This document shows positions 1 to 7,185 of a stretch of 7,418 nt of DNA, in pieces; positions within the stretch are counted from its first letter, which is position 1; each line of letters begins with the position of its first letter. Below the pieces are notes generated by a model that made no database searches, was not told the origin of the DNA, and saw only the letters and a list, made by a program, of their open reading frames with translations. The position numbers and the translations under genes are program-made. The DNA comes from Alphaproteobacteria bacterium UBA2964 (GTDB lineage Bacteria; Pseudomonadota; Alphaproteobacteria; MPNO01; UBA2964). Location of the stretch: assembly GCA_002348425.1 (NCBI GenBank), contig DEBE01000181.1, positions 1-7,418 on the forward strand, given 5' to 3'.

Positions 1-728
1 CAATAGCGGATGTGCCATCTTTAAACTCGGTCCAATGGTTGCCAATTATTGATGAGGCATTAATTAAGGGAGATGATGGTCACTTGCGCCATTTGGAGGC
101 CCATAAGCTTTTATTATCGACTATTGTCGAGTGTCTTGGCGAAGAATTTTCGAGAACAGATACATACGAATTTATTAAGAAGTGGCCTTTTTTTCATCTA
201 AATTTTTGGATGGCGGCATCAAAGTTAATTTTGTCTGCTGCAGCTGATGTCAATAATAGTGCCATAATTTCGGCATTTGGGGGAAACGGGAATTTATTTG
301 GGTTTAAAATTGGGGCATTTAAAGACCGTTGGTTTACTTGTCCAGCAACTCCGCCACTGGGAAAGATTAGGGAACCGCATACCTTAGAAACCTGTGTTGG
401 TGCATTTGGTGATAGCGCTATAACTGAAGGGCTGGGTTTGGGGGCTATGGCCCAGATGTTTTGTCCAGATATGCAGGAACTCCATAAAGGATATACACCG
501 GCAGATATTTTTGAATTACCGGGAAAGCTGCTTATGTCTGAGCATCCCGGGATGCCAATGAGTAAGGCTAGGGTTGGCCTATCTGTGCGTGCTATTATCG
601 ATAATGATCTGACACCTATTCTCGAGTTGGGTATTGCTGACAAACACGGCGTTAACGGGGGTTTAGGGGCAGGAATTTTTCGCCCAACCATTGAACCTTT
701 TTTGGAGGCCGGCCGACTACTGGAGTAA
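1..728 (+). CDS. DUF1116 protein, C-terminal part (AllG/YlbE-like, putative oxamate carbamoyltransferase component)
   Basis: This is a partial gene. The reading frame is open to the left edge (first full codon at 3), so the GTG at 12 is internal rather than a start. About 241 residues remain of a family whose members are usually somewhat over 400. Seen: a glycine-rich FGGNG block followed by FGF (around nt 268-306), a PATPPLGK stretch (345-365) and a GDSAITEGLGLGAMA block (409-450), all resembling conserved segments of DUF1116 (E. coli YlbE and YahG). Known: E. coli YlbE is now called AllG and acts with FdrA/AllF and YlbF/AllH in oxamate carbamoyltransferase, which converts oxalurate and phosphate to oxamate and carbamoyl phosphate. 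Inference: the same role here, because pucG downstream makes oxalurate. FdrA- and DUF2877-type partners would have to lie upstream, outside the window. The family call is firm; the exact reaction is less so. Confidence 0.82.
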   Translation, partial: IADVPSLNSVQWLPIIDEALIKGDDGHLRHLEAHKLLLSTIVECLGEEFSRTDTYEFIKKWPFFHLNFWMAASKLILSAAADVNNSAIISAFGGNGNLFGFKIGAFKDRWFTCPATPPLGKIREPHTLETCVGAFGDSAITEGLGLGAMAQMFCPDMQELHKGYTPADIFELPGKLLMSEHPGMPMSKARVGLSVRAIIDNDLTPILELGIADKHGVNGGLGAGIFRPTIEPFLEAGRLLE

Positions 729-808
729 AATAAATCAATACCAATTTGGCTACATGACAGTTTCCTTTTGCTCAGTTATTCTCTGTATGAAGTAATTTTG
801 AAAAATTT

Positions 809-813
809 GTGAG
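809..813 (+). promoter_or_regulatory. Probable ribosome binding site of the UbiD-like gene
   Basis: A weak GTGAG element ends directly before an ATG at 814 and six bases before a second in-frame ATG at 820. Only the second start has a workable spacing, so 820 is preferred. The 85-base gap upstream (729-813) shows no convincing sigma-70 promoter or hairpin, so the gene could be transcribed together with the DUF1116 gene. Confidence 0.4.
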
Positions 814-819
814 ATGGTT

Positions 820-2205
820 ATGACCGATCAAAGTTTACGCGGCTTTCTTAATATGGTGGAGACAGAGTTCCCCGAGGAGCTTGTTCGCATTGCTGAACCT
901 GTACGGCGGGAGCTCGATATTACGTCTTCGGTGTTTGAATTTGAACGCAATGGTAAAAGCCCAGTTTTAATTTTTGAAAATGTTGAAAACTTCAATAACC
1001 CGGTTGTCACAAATACAGCTGGAAACAGGAGACTTTTGGCAGCCGCAGTGGGTGTAAAACCTGATGAGCTACCGTTAGCCTATCGGGAAAGATGTCAGAA
1101 CTATCAACCTGTTGAAGTGGTTGGAGATGCGCCGTGGCAAGATTTAGTGCTGGAGGGCAAGGATGTTGACTTAACTCAATTACCTATTCCTCTTCACTTT
1201 GACGTTGACGCTGCGCCCTATATTACAGCAGGGCAAATCACTGCTCGAGATCCCGAAGGAGAAACCGACACAGTCGGCTTTCATAGATTGATGTTAAAAG
1301 GCAGAAACCGCTTTGGTCTTTCATTACATTCTCGGAGACGCATGTATGAATTCCATCGTCGAGCGGAAGCAAAGGGTCAGGCTCTTCCAGCTGCTATCAC
1401 CGTCGGGATTCATCCAATACATTATATGGGATCGATGGCTTATCATTATCCTCCAAATGTTCGAAAATATGAAATAATTGGGGCCTTGTTTGGCGAACCA
1501 TATAAAGTGGCAAAATGCATGACTAATGACCTCTCCATACCTTTTGGAGCGGAGATTGTAATAGAAGGTGAAATTTTAGCCGACACACATGAACCAGAGG
1601 GGCCGTTTGGCGAGTTTACAGGTTATGCATCCTATCGCTCTACGGAAAATGTCTTTGTGGCCAAGCGTATCCAGATGCGTCACGATGCAATATTTCACAG
1701 TGTGGCTTCTGGTACAGCCGGTGACCATATTCTGGTTTCTTCTATTAGCCGGGAGGCGGAAATATTAAATGCCTTGCGGCGTAACCTCCCTAATGTAAGT
1801 GCTGTCCATGTGCCACTTTGTACTGTCGGCGCCTTGATGGCGATTGTTCAAATGAAAAAGACAGCTGAAGGGCAGCCCAAGCAAGCAATAATGGCCGCAC
1901 TTGGGACAGAGTTTTACGTGAAATCAGTTATTGTTGTTGATGAAGACGTAGATATATTCGATCTTTCAGATGTTATGTGGGCAGTAATAACCCGCACGCG
2001 TGCTGATCAAGATGTCACTTATATTCATGGAGCGATGGGTGCAATTCTTGATCCGACATCAGATCCGGAAAACCATACTGTTACTAAGGTTGGTATAGAT
2101 GCCACTAAACCAACGGGTCGTGACTTTGCAGAACGCCTCACCATTTCTGATGAACAGCGTCAAAGAGTAAGGGGTATTATCAATTCCGCAGGGATTAAAC
2201 TCTAA
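820..2205 (+). CDS. UbiD-family decarboxylase, substrate unknown
   Basis: A full-length (461-residue) member of the UbiD family, whose enzymes are soluble and (de)carboxylate unsaturated or aromatic acids using prenylated FMN. Seen: an N-terminal block LRGFLNMVETEFPEELVRI, then VLIFENV, then VDLTQLPIP, the family hallmark PEGPFGEFTGY (residues 259-269), VVDEDVDIFDLSDVMWAV, and a C-terminal GIDATKP. Numbered from the ATG at 820, the catalytic Arg-Glu-Glu set of the family appears kept as R156, E260 and E265. In contrast, the Asn and Glu that normally bind the cofactor-associated Mn2+ appear as T151 and K229. An in-frame ATG at 814 would add two residues but has no room for a ribosome binding site. 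The gene follows the DUF1116 gene by 91 bases and converges on uraH, with 13 bases between their ends. No step of urate breakdown is known to use a UbiD enzyme, and no ubiX-like prenyltransferase is in the window. Family call firm, substrate unknown. Confidence 0.9.
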   Translation: MTDQSLRGFLNMVETEFPEELVRIAEPVRRELDITSSVFEFERNGKSPVLIFENVENFNNPVVTNTAGNRRLLAAAVGVKPDELPLAYRERCQNYQPVEVVGDAPWQDLVLEGKDVDLTQLPIPLHFDVDAAPYITAGQITARDPEGETDTVGFHRLMLKGRNRFGLSLHSRRRMYEFHRRAEAKGQALPAAITVGIHPIHYMGSMAYHYPPNVRKYEIIGALFGEPYKVAKCMTNDLSIPFGAEIVIEGEILADTHEPEGPFGEFTGYASYRSTENVFVAKRIQMRHDAIFHSVASGTAGDHILVSSISREAEILNALRRNLPNVSAVHVPLCTVGALMAIVQMKKTAEGQPKQAIMAALGTEFYVKSVIVVDEDVDIFDLSDVMWAVITRTRADQDVTYIHGAMGAILDPTSDPENHTVTKVGIDATKPTGRDFAERLTISDEQRQRVRGIINSAGIKL

Positions 2206-2218
2206 GTTATTGATCCGA

Positions 2219-2572
2219 TTAGCTGCCACGATAGGTTGAGTAACTCCAAGGACTTATAAGAAGCGGTACGTGATAGTGTTCTTCTTCTGAGGCGATGGTA
2301 AAGCGGACCGGTACTTTGTCTAAGAAAGATGATGGGTCGGGGTTTTCTTTGCGACTACGAAAATATTCACCAATATGAAATATCATTTCATAGGAACCCG
2401 GAACACATTGGTCACCCGATAGAATAGGAGTATCGGTACGTCCATCGACGTTAGTTTTTACGGTTCGTAATTTTATTCGCCTATCGTCGGTAACTTTTAT
2501 GATTTCAATCGTTACTCCCGCAGCGGGTACACCGTTAGCGGTATCAAGAATATGAGTGGTGAGACCTGCCAT
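2219..2572 (-). CDS. uraH: 5-hydroxyisourate hydrolase (transthyretin-related protein)
   Basis: A 117-residue protein of the usual length for HIU hydrolase, which opens 5-hydroxyisourate to OHCU (2-oxo-4-hydroxy-4-carboxy-5-ureidoimidazoline). Seen: the N-terminal signature LTTHILDTANGVPA with H7, R45 in NVDGRTD, the HYHVPLLISP block with H99 and H101, and the C-terminal tetrapeptide YRGS that separates HIU hydrolases from transthyretin hormone carriers. No signal peptide is visible, so it should be cytoplasmic. The start is well supported: reading the minus strand, AGAGGA (2586-2581) lies eight bases before the ATG. It is the only minus-strand gene, placed between the UbiD-like gene (convergent) and puuE (divergent). 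It catalyses the step directly after PuuD and before UraD. High confidence. Confidence 0.96.
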   Translation of the reverse strand: MAGLTTHILDTANGVPAAGVTIEIIKVTDDRRIKLRTVKTNVDGRTDTPILSGDQCVPGSYEMIFHIGEYFRSRKENPDPSSFLDKVPVRFTIASEEEHYHVPLLISPWSYSTYRGS

Positions 2573-2687
2573 CGGCTAAATCCTCTTTTATTCGGTCTAA
2601 AGTTCAATACCCACCGCTACTTTTATACTTTTCGCGGCTCCAAGCTTCGCTATGATTATCTTATTATACATATAATGGAACGAATAA
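2573..2687. promoter_or_regulatory. Divergent uraH/puuE control region
   Basis: These 115 bases separate two genes transcribed away from each other, so they must supply or lie between their transcription signals. Seen: a perfect inverted repeat ATTATA-CA-TATAAT at 2663-2676, whose right arm matches a consensus -10 hexamer for the puuE direction, and on the minus strand TATAAA at 2627-2622 as a possible -10 for uraH. Neither has a good -35 at standard spacing. If 2671-2676 is a true -10, the puuE transcript would begin only about five bases before its ATG. The inverted repeat may equally be a regulator binding site. The location is firm, the individual elements are tentative. Confidence 0.45.
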
Positions 2688-3599
2688 ATGGCAAATAGTG
2701 ATGCTTATCCTCGTGATTTGGTAGGATACGGACGAAACATTGTGAAGGTAAGTTGGCCTAATAGGGCCCGGATCGCAGTTCAATTTGTAATCAATTACGA
2801 AGAGGGAGCAGAAAACTGTGTATTACACGGAGATGAATCGTCTGAGACATTTTTATCTGAGATCATAGGAGCGGAAGCATACCGGGGCGCCCGGCATATG
2901 AGTATGGAAAGTATATATGAATATGGAAGTCGAGCCGGTTTCTGGAGATTACATCGCTTGTTTTCCTCACTCAAATTACCGGTTACGGTTTTTGGAGTCG
3001 CTATGGCCTTAGAACGCAATCCTGAAGCGGTTAAGGCGATGCTCGAGGAAAATTGGGAAATAGCCAGTCATGGGTTACGATGGTTAAATTACCAGCATGT
3101 TGATAAAGATACAGAGCGTGCCCATTTATTAAAAGCAATAGAAATTCATACTACCCTCACGGGATCGCGTCCTCAGGGTTGGTATACCGGTCGCACAAGC
3201 CCGGTGACAAGGGACTTGGTCGTAGAAGAGGGTGGTTTTCTTTATGATGCAGATAGTTACGCCGATGATTTGCCTTACTGGGATAAAAATTACGAAGTTC
3301 CTCATCTGGTTATACCTTATTCGTTGGATACAAATGATATGCGTTTTGCCACCAGTCAGGGTTTCAATTCTGGCGACCAGTTTTTTTCTTACCTTCGTGA
3401 TACATTTGATTGTCTTTATGCCGAGGGAGAAAATTTTCCAAAAATGATGTCTGTTGGTTTGCATTGTAGGCTTGCCGGTCGACCTGGTCGTTTCATGGCA
3501 CTGCAGAGGTTTATAGATCATATTTCTTTGCATTCTGATGTTTGGATTTGCCGCCGCGCGGATATTGCACATCATTGGTGTGCAAATCATCCCGCGTGA
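2688..3599 (+). CDS. puuE: Allantoinase, PuuE type (polysaccharide-deacetylase fold)
   Basis: A cytoplasmic hydrolase that opens (S)-allantoin to allantoate. PuuE is unrelated to the amidohydrolase-type allantoinases (AllB/PucH) and derives from polysaccharide deacetylases. The 303 residues match the normal family length. Seen: the N-terminal PRDLVGYGRN, the NYEEGAEN segment (residues 36-43) that takes the place of the metal-binding Asp pair of true deacetylases, EIASHGLRW with S127-H128, the GWYTGRTSP loop, and FLYDADSYADDLPYW. Together these distinguish PuuE from generic chitooligosaccharide deacetylases. The start at 2688 has a weak GGAA element (2677-2680) seven bases upstream and gives the usual family N-terminus. 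It opens the plus-strand run puuE-pucG-uraD-puuD. High confidence. Confidence 0.95.
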   Translation: MANSDAYPRDLVGYGRNIVKVSWPNRARIAVQFVINYEEGAENCVLHGDESSETFLSEIIGAEAYRGARHMSMESIYEYGSRAGFWRLHRLFSSLKLPVTVFGVAMALERNPEAVKAMLEENWEIASHGLRWLNYQHVDKDTERAHLLKAIEIHTTLTGSRPQGWYTGRTSPVTRDLVVEEGGFLYDADSYADDLPYWDKNYEVPHLVIPYSLDTNDMRFATSQGFNSGDQFFSYLRDTFDCLYAEGENFPKMMSVGLHCRLAGRPGRFMALQRFIDHISLHSDVWICRRADIAHHWCANHPA

Positions 3600-3620
3600 T
3601 TTTATTTAAAAATTAAACTC

Positions 3621-3625
3621 AGGGG
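3621..3625 (+). promoter_or_regulatory. Ribosome binding site deciding the pucG start
   Basis: AGGGG sits directly against an ATG at 3626, which leaves no spacer, but lies six bases before a second in-frame ATG at 3632. The downstream ATG is therefore the likely start. The protein loses only two residues (Met-Ile). Confidence 0.6.
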
Positions 3626-3631
3626 ATGATA

Positions 3632-4873
3632 ATGAGCGTTAAAGAAGTTTTCGAAGAGTTAAATCCTCCACAAAGACTCATTATGGGTCCAGGACCGGTT
3701 AACGTAGATCCGAGAGTCTTAAATGCTATGTCGATGCCGTTACTAGGCCAATTCGACCCTGCCTTTACAGAATATATGAATGAAACAATGGTTCTATATA
3801 GGCAGGTTTTTCAAACCGAGAATCGCTGGACCATATTAATTGATGGCACGGCGCGGTCGGCAATCGAGACTTTTATGGTTTCAGTACTTGAACCAGGAGA
3901 TAAGGTGCTGGTGCCGGTTTTTGGCAGATTTGGGCACTTGTTGACAGAAATTGCTGAAAGATGCGGAGCGGATGTTGAAGTCATTGAAGTAGAATGGGGA
4001 GTGGTCTTTGATCCACAACATATAGAGGATGCAGTAAAACGCGTAAGACCTAAAGTTGTTGCGTTATGTCAGGGTGATACCTCAACAACTATGGCACAAC
4101 CTCTAGAGGAAATAGGCGAAATCTGTTCACGTTATGATGCTATTTCATTCGTGGATGCGACTGCAAGCCTAGTTGGAATGGATTTGCCTGTTGATAAATG
4201 GAAATTAGATTGTGTTTCTGCTGGTTTGCAAAAATGTTTAGCGGGACCCCCTGGTATCGCGCCTATCACATTTAATGACAAGGTAGCAGAGATTGTTAAC
4301 AGAAGAAAACATATCGAAAAAGGAATAAGACCTGAGAGCTTCGTAGCGGCAAAGGGACCCATGGTGGCTTCTAACTATTTTGATCTTGGAATGTTGATGG
4401 ATTATTGGTCGGACACTCGATTGAATCATCACACAGAAGCGACATCAATGTTATATGCCGCCAGGGAGTGTGCACGCATTGTCCTAAAGGAAGGTTTAAT
4501 CGATATTTTTGATCGACACTCTTTGGCTAGCCGCGCCATGATTGCGGGTTTAGAAGGGCTCGGGCTAAAGGTGTTTGGCGATAAGAAATATAAAATGCCT
4601 AATGCGACAGGCGTCTATATTCCGGATCATATTGACGGTGAAGCAGCGCGCGCGCAAATGCTGCATGATTTTGGTATTGAAATTGGCACCTCTTTTGGCC
4701 CGTTACATGGAAAAATCTGGCGTATCGGAGCGATGGGTTATAACTGCCGAAAACACAATATCTTGACTTGCTTAGCGGCTCTGGAGGCAACATTACGTCA
4801 AAATAATGTTTCTGTTCCAGCAGGTGGAGGCGTTGATGCTGCCCTAAAAGAATTTAGAACAAATGGACAATAA
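3632..4873 (+). CDS. pucG: (S)-ureidoglycine-glyoxylate aminotransferase
   Basis: A PLP-dependent class V (fold type I) aminotransferase of 413 residues. Known for PucG: it transfers the amino group of ureidoglycine to glyoxylate, giving glycine and oxalurate. Seen: the N-terminal MGPGPVNVDPRVLNAM and PLLGQFDPAFTEYMNE blocks typical of PucG, the cofactor-pairing Asp in FVDATAS (D175), and the Schiff-base lysine in SAGLQKCLAGPPG (K201), 26 residues later as in alanine-glyoxylate aminotransferases. The relatives AGT and serine-glyoxylate aminotransferase are the main alternatives, but the QFDP block and the purine-gene setting favour PucG. The gene begins 32 bases after puuE, and its last 11 bases overlap uraD in another frame, suggesting coupled translation. 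Its oxalurate product links it to the DUF1116 gene upstream. Confidence 0.92.
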   Translation: MSVKEVFEELNPPQRLIMGPGPVNVDPRVLNAMSMPLLGQFDPAFTEYMNETMVLYRQVFQTENRWTILIDGTARSAIETFMVSVLEPGDKVLVPVFGRFGHLLTEIAERCGADVEVIEVEWGVVFDPQHIEDAVKRVRPKVVALCQGDTSTTMAQPLEEIGEICSRYDAISFVDATASLVGMDLPVDKWKLDCVSAGLQKCLAGPPGIAPITFNDKVAEIVNRRKHIEKGIRPESFVAAKGPMVASNYFDLGMLMDYWSDTRLNHHTEATSMLYAARECARIVLKEGLIDIFDRHSLASRAMIAGLEGLGLKVFGDKKYKMPNATGVYIPDHIDGEAARAQMLHDFGIEIGTSFGPLHGKIWRIGAMGYNCRKHNILTCLAALEATLRQNNVSVPAGGGVDAALKEFRTNGQ

Positions 4874-5399
4874 CAATCACAAAATAAAAATGATTTCCGT
4901 TGAAGAATTAAATGAAGTTGAGGTTAATGATTTTGTCAAAGTTCTCGGTGAGGTATTTGAGCATTCTCCCTGGCTGGTAGCTCTCACTGCCTCTTCCAGG
5001 CCATTTTCATCCAGAGATGATTTAATAAGGGCAATGATTTCTTCTATGGAGAAAGCGAATGAGCAAGAGAAACTGGCTTTAATCCGTGCGCATCCAGACT
5101 TAGCAGGAAAAGCAGCAAAAGCCGGTACTCTGACTGCTTTTTCAATGAAAGAGCAATCAAGTGCGGGCCTGGATCAGTTGTCCGATGATGAATACGAGAG
5201 ATTTATGAGGCTGAATGATGACTATAAAAATAAGTTTGGTTTCCCTTTTATCATTGCGGTTTTAGATCATAATAAAGAGTCAATATTAAGGGCCTACGTA
5301 GAGAGATTGAAAGATAGTCGCGAAATGCAGATAGATGAAGCCATCAAGAATATTGGACGAATAGTCACCCTGCGCATTATGACGACGGTGAAGGGGTAA
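4863..5399 (+). CDS. uraD: OHCU decarboxylase
   Basis: This enzyme decarboxylates OHCU stereospecifically to (S)-allantoin, the third step of the uricolytic pathway. The protein has 178 residues (family about 160-175). Seen: FEHSPWL (32-38), RAHPDLAGKAA with the catalytic H77, EQSSAGL with E97, FGFPFI (125-130), and R166 in the C-terminal helix. These match the conserved His, Glu and Arg of the family. The start at 4863 lies inside the end of pucG, and no clear ribosome binding site precedes it. An in-frame ATG at 4890 would give a protein beginning MISVEELNEV, closer to the family N-terminus, but also lacks a binding site, so the exact start is uncertain. puuD follows after five bases. Confidence 0.95.
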   Translation: MDNNNHKIKMISVEELNEVEVNDFVKVLGEVFEHSPWLVALTASSRPFSSRDDLIRAMISSMEKANEQEKLALIRAHPDLAGKAAKAGTLTAFSMKEQSSAGLDQLSDDEYERFMRLNDDYKNKFGFPFIIAVLDHNKESILRAYVERLKDSREMQIDEAIKNIGRIVTLRIMTTVKG

Positions 5400-5404
5400 C
5401 GCTA

Positions 5405-6604
5405 ATGGAAACGATTATTCTTGATTGGCTGGCGTTAATACTGCGATGGGCGCACATTATAGTCGGGATTGCCTGGATTGGTTCGTCGTTTTACTTCATG
5501 TGGCTAGATTCTCATCTTGAAGAGCCCACTGTGTCTGATGAGGAGGTTGAAGGACAACTTTGGATGGTTCACAGCGGCGGTTTTTATCGCGTCGATAAAA
5601 TTATGGTTGCACCAAAGGTGATGCCGAGGCATTTGCATTGGTTTAAGTGGGAAGCATGGTGGACAGGTGTTACGGGCGTTTTACTTTTAGCTGTCGTATA
5701 TTATCTTGGCTCTGCCGCATTTTTAATCGATCCCGATATTGCAGATATTTCAAAGATAGAGGCAGTGTCAATTGGTGTCGCTACGTTAGTGATAGGGTGG
5801 TTCCTCTACGATGGTATATACATGTCGGAATGGGGAAACAAATACACAAAATTTTCTGGTACAATAGGTTTTGTTGGCCTCTGCGTTGTAAGTTATGGAT
5901 TAAGCCAGGTACTATCCGGCAGAGCAGCCTACATACATGTTGGGGCTCTCATTGGATTGATTATGGTGCTCAATGTTTGGATCAGGATTATCCCCGGGCA
6001 ACATAATGTTGTAAACTCTCGTAAAAAGGGCGAAGAACCAGACCCTTCCTATAGCGTGCGGGCAAAACAGAGATCGGTTCATAATAACTACCTGACTTTA
6101 CCTGTTGTCTTTGTGATGATCAGCAGTCACTACCCAATGACTTTCGGTCATGAAAATAATTGGGCGATATTGATTGCAATTTTTATTATTGGTGGACTAG
6201 TACGGCATTGGTTTAATCTGCGTAATGCCGGTTCTGGATCTATATGGCCGGTGCCTGTAGCAATCGCGGCATTAATAATGTTGGCGGGGTATATATCTGT
6301 TCCGGGTTTTGTGGGGGGGATGCCTGAACAAACTTCTCGTAAAATCACTTTTAGTGAAGTTCATGCTATCGTAAAAACTCGTTGTACTTCTTGCCATGCT
6401 GCTAGGCCTACATATCAGGGGTTCCAGAAACCACCCATGAATATCCGGCTAGAGTCGGAAACAGAAATTAGAAAATACGCATCAAGAATTCAAAAGACTG
6501 CTGTTGCAACCAACACGATGCCTCTTGGCAATGTTACTAAAATGACAAAGGAAGAGCGACGAATAATCGGCCAATGGATCACTTCAGGTATGCCCGGTAA
6601 TTAA
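5405..6604 (+). CDS. puuD: Membrane urate oxidase with C-terminal cytochrome c domain
   Basis: PuuD oxidises urate to 5-hydroxyisourate and is an integral inner-membrane protein unrelated to soluble uricase. It passes electrons to its own heme c and so to the respiratory chain. Seen in the 399 residues: a hydrophobic N-terminal region of about eight predicted membrane helices (residues ~8-300), beginning RWAHIIVGIAWIGSSFYF with H17, then a charged cytochrome c domain with the heme motif CTSCH (327-331) and a likely axial Met at M372 in NTMPLGN. Length and order match the PF06181-cytochrome c architecture. AAGGGG (5391-5396) overlaps the end of uraD and lies eight bases before the ATG, supporting this start and cotranscription. 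The heme domain should face the periplasm and needs c-type cytochrome maturation. Seven consecutive G at 6313-6319 lie just before that domain; the frame is intact. Confidence 0.95.
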   Translation: METIILDWLALILRWAHIIVGIAWIGSSFYFMWLDSHLEEPTVSDEEVEGQLWMVHSGGFYRVDKIMVAPKVMPRHLHWFKWEAWWTGVTGVLLLAVVYYLGSAAFLIDPDIADISKIEAVSIGVATLVIGWFLYDGIYMSEWGNKYTKFSGTIGFVGLCVVSYGLSQVLSGRAAYIHVGALIGLIMVLNVWIRIIPGQHNVVNSRKKGEEPDPSYSVRAKQRSVHNNYLTLPVVFVMISSHYPMTFGHENNWAILIAIFIIGGLVRHWFNLRNAGSGSIWPVPVAIAALIMLAGYISVPGFVGGMPEQTSRKITFSEVHAIVKTRCTSCHAARPTYQGFQKPPMNIRLESETEIRKYASRIQKTAVATNTMPLGNVTKMTKEERRIIGQWITSGMPGN

Positions 6605-6622
6605 ATTTGTATAATATTAAAA

Positions 6623-6646
6623 GAACCCATTGGGCTCAAAATTTTT
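6623..6646 (+). terminator. Weak hairpin with T run after puuD
   Basis: GAACCC-ATT-GGGCTC (6623-6637) can fold into five pairs with one A-C mismatch and a three-base loop, followed by AAAATTTTT (6638-6646). It could attenuate transcription between puuD and gpt. The stem is short and the T run is offset by four A, so it is only a candidate. Confidence 0.22.
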
Positions 6647-6696
6647 ACGCAGAAATAGAAGCTAAAAAATCAGATTAATAGGGGGAAAAAGCTAAC

Positions 6697-7179
6697 ATGG
6701 AAGATACCTCTGAACGTTATCAGAAATCATTTCCCGTTTCATGGGAACAGTTGCATCGGGATGCTAAAGCCTTGGCTTGGCGGCTTGCCGATATGGGACC
6801 CTGGAATTCAGTTGTTGCTATCACGAGAGGAGGGCTAGTCCCTTCTGCGATAATTGCGCGTGAACTAGAGATTAGAATGATAGATACCATTTGTGTTTCC
6901 TCTTATGAACACCAAAGCCAAGGAGGTGTTGAGATCATCAAGGGCATCGAAGGCGGAGGGAACGGTGTTTTGCTGATAGACGATTTGGTGGATACCGGGC
7001 GCACGGCAAAGTGTGTCAGGGAGATGTTGCCTGATGCACATTTTGCAACAGTGTATGCGAAGCCGGAGGGCCGACCGATGGTGGATAGCTTTGTAACCGA
7101 AGTTAGCCAGGATACGTGGATATTTTTTCCGTGGGATACGGAATTAAGTTTTGTCGAACCCATTGCCAATAATCGTTAA
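6697..7179 (+). CDS. gpt: Xanthine-guanine phosphoribosyltransferase
   Basis: A type I phosphoribosyltransferase that joins xanthine or guanine to PRPP, making XMP or GMP, and so salvages purine bases before they are oxidised. It has 160 residues, against 152 in E. coli Gpt. Seen: [19 protein letters not shown] near the N-terminus, the PRPP-binding loop [14 protein letters not shown] (91-104, with D95-D96), [11 protein letters not shown], and a DTWIFFPWD segment that matches the base-pocket region of the XGPRT group rather than HPRT or APRT. AGGGGG (6680-6685) precedes the ATG by 11 bases, slightly long but plausible. It is separated from puuD by 92 bases and followed by the gamma-glutamyltransferase-family gene after six bases, so these two are probably cotranscribed. 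The enzyme could steer xanthine towards either salvage or breakdown. Confidence 0.92.
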   Translation: MEDTSERYQKSFPVSWEQLHRDAKALAWRLADMGPWNSVVAITRGGLVPSAIIARELEIRMIDTICVSSYEHQSQGGVEIIKGIEGGGNGVLLIDDLVDTGRTAKCVREMLPDAHFATVYAKPEGRPMVDSFVTEVSQDTWIFFPWDTELSFVEPIANNR

Positions 7180-7185
7180 TGGCGC

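Noticed and set aside
194..691. A 165-codon open frame on the minus strand within the DUF1116 gene
   Set aside because: It lies wholly antisense to a well-conserved protein, resembles no family I recognise, and is Pro/Ser/Ile-rich as expected of a mirror frame.
741..749. Short palindrome CCAA-T-TTGG between the DUF1116 and UbiD-like genes
   Set aside because: Only four bases per arm, with no extension of the symmetry outside; no basis to call it an operator.
3129..3590. A 153-codon minus-strand open frame inside puuE
   Set aside because: It is antisense to conserved puuE sequence, its composition is rich in Ile, Thr, Arg and Cys without any domain pattern, and no ribosome binding site is evident.
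4646..4656. Alternating GC run (GCGCGCGC) in pucG
   Set aside because: It encodes an ordinary Ala-Ala-Arg-Ala stretch in a conserved gene; no sign of a repeat array or regulatory role.
5647..6006. A 119-codon plus-strand open frame inside puuD in another frame
   Set aside because: Trp-, Arg- and Cys-rich translation without recognisable motifs; the PuuD frame over the same bases shows clear membrane helices.
6610..6615. TATAAT upstream of gpt as a promoter -10 box
   Set aside because: No recognisable -35 at 16-18 bases and no proper TGn extension; in AT-rich spacer DNA such a match is expected by chance.
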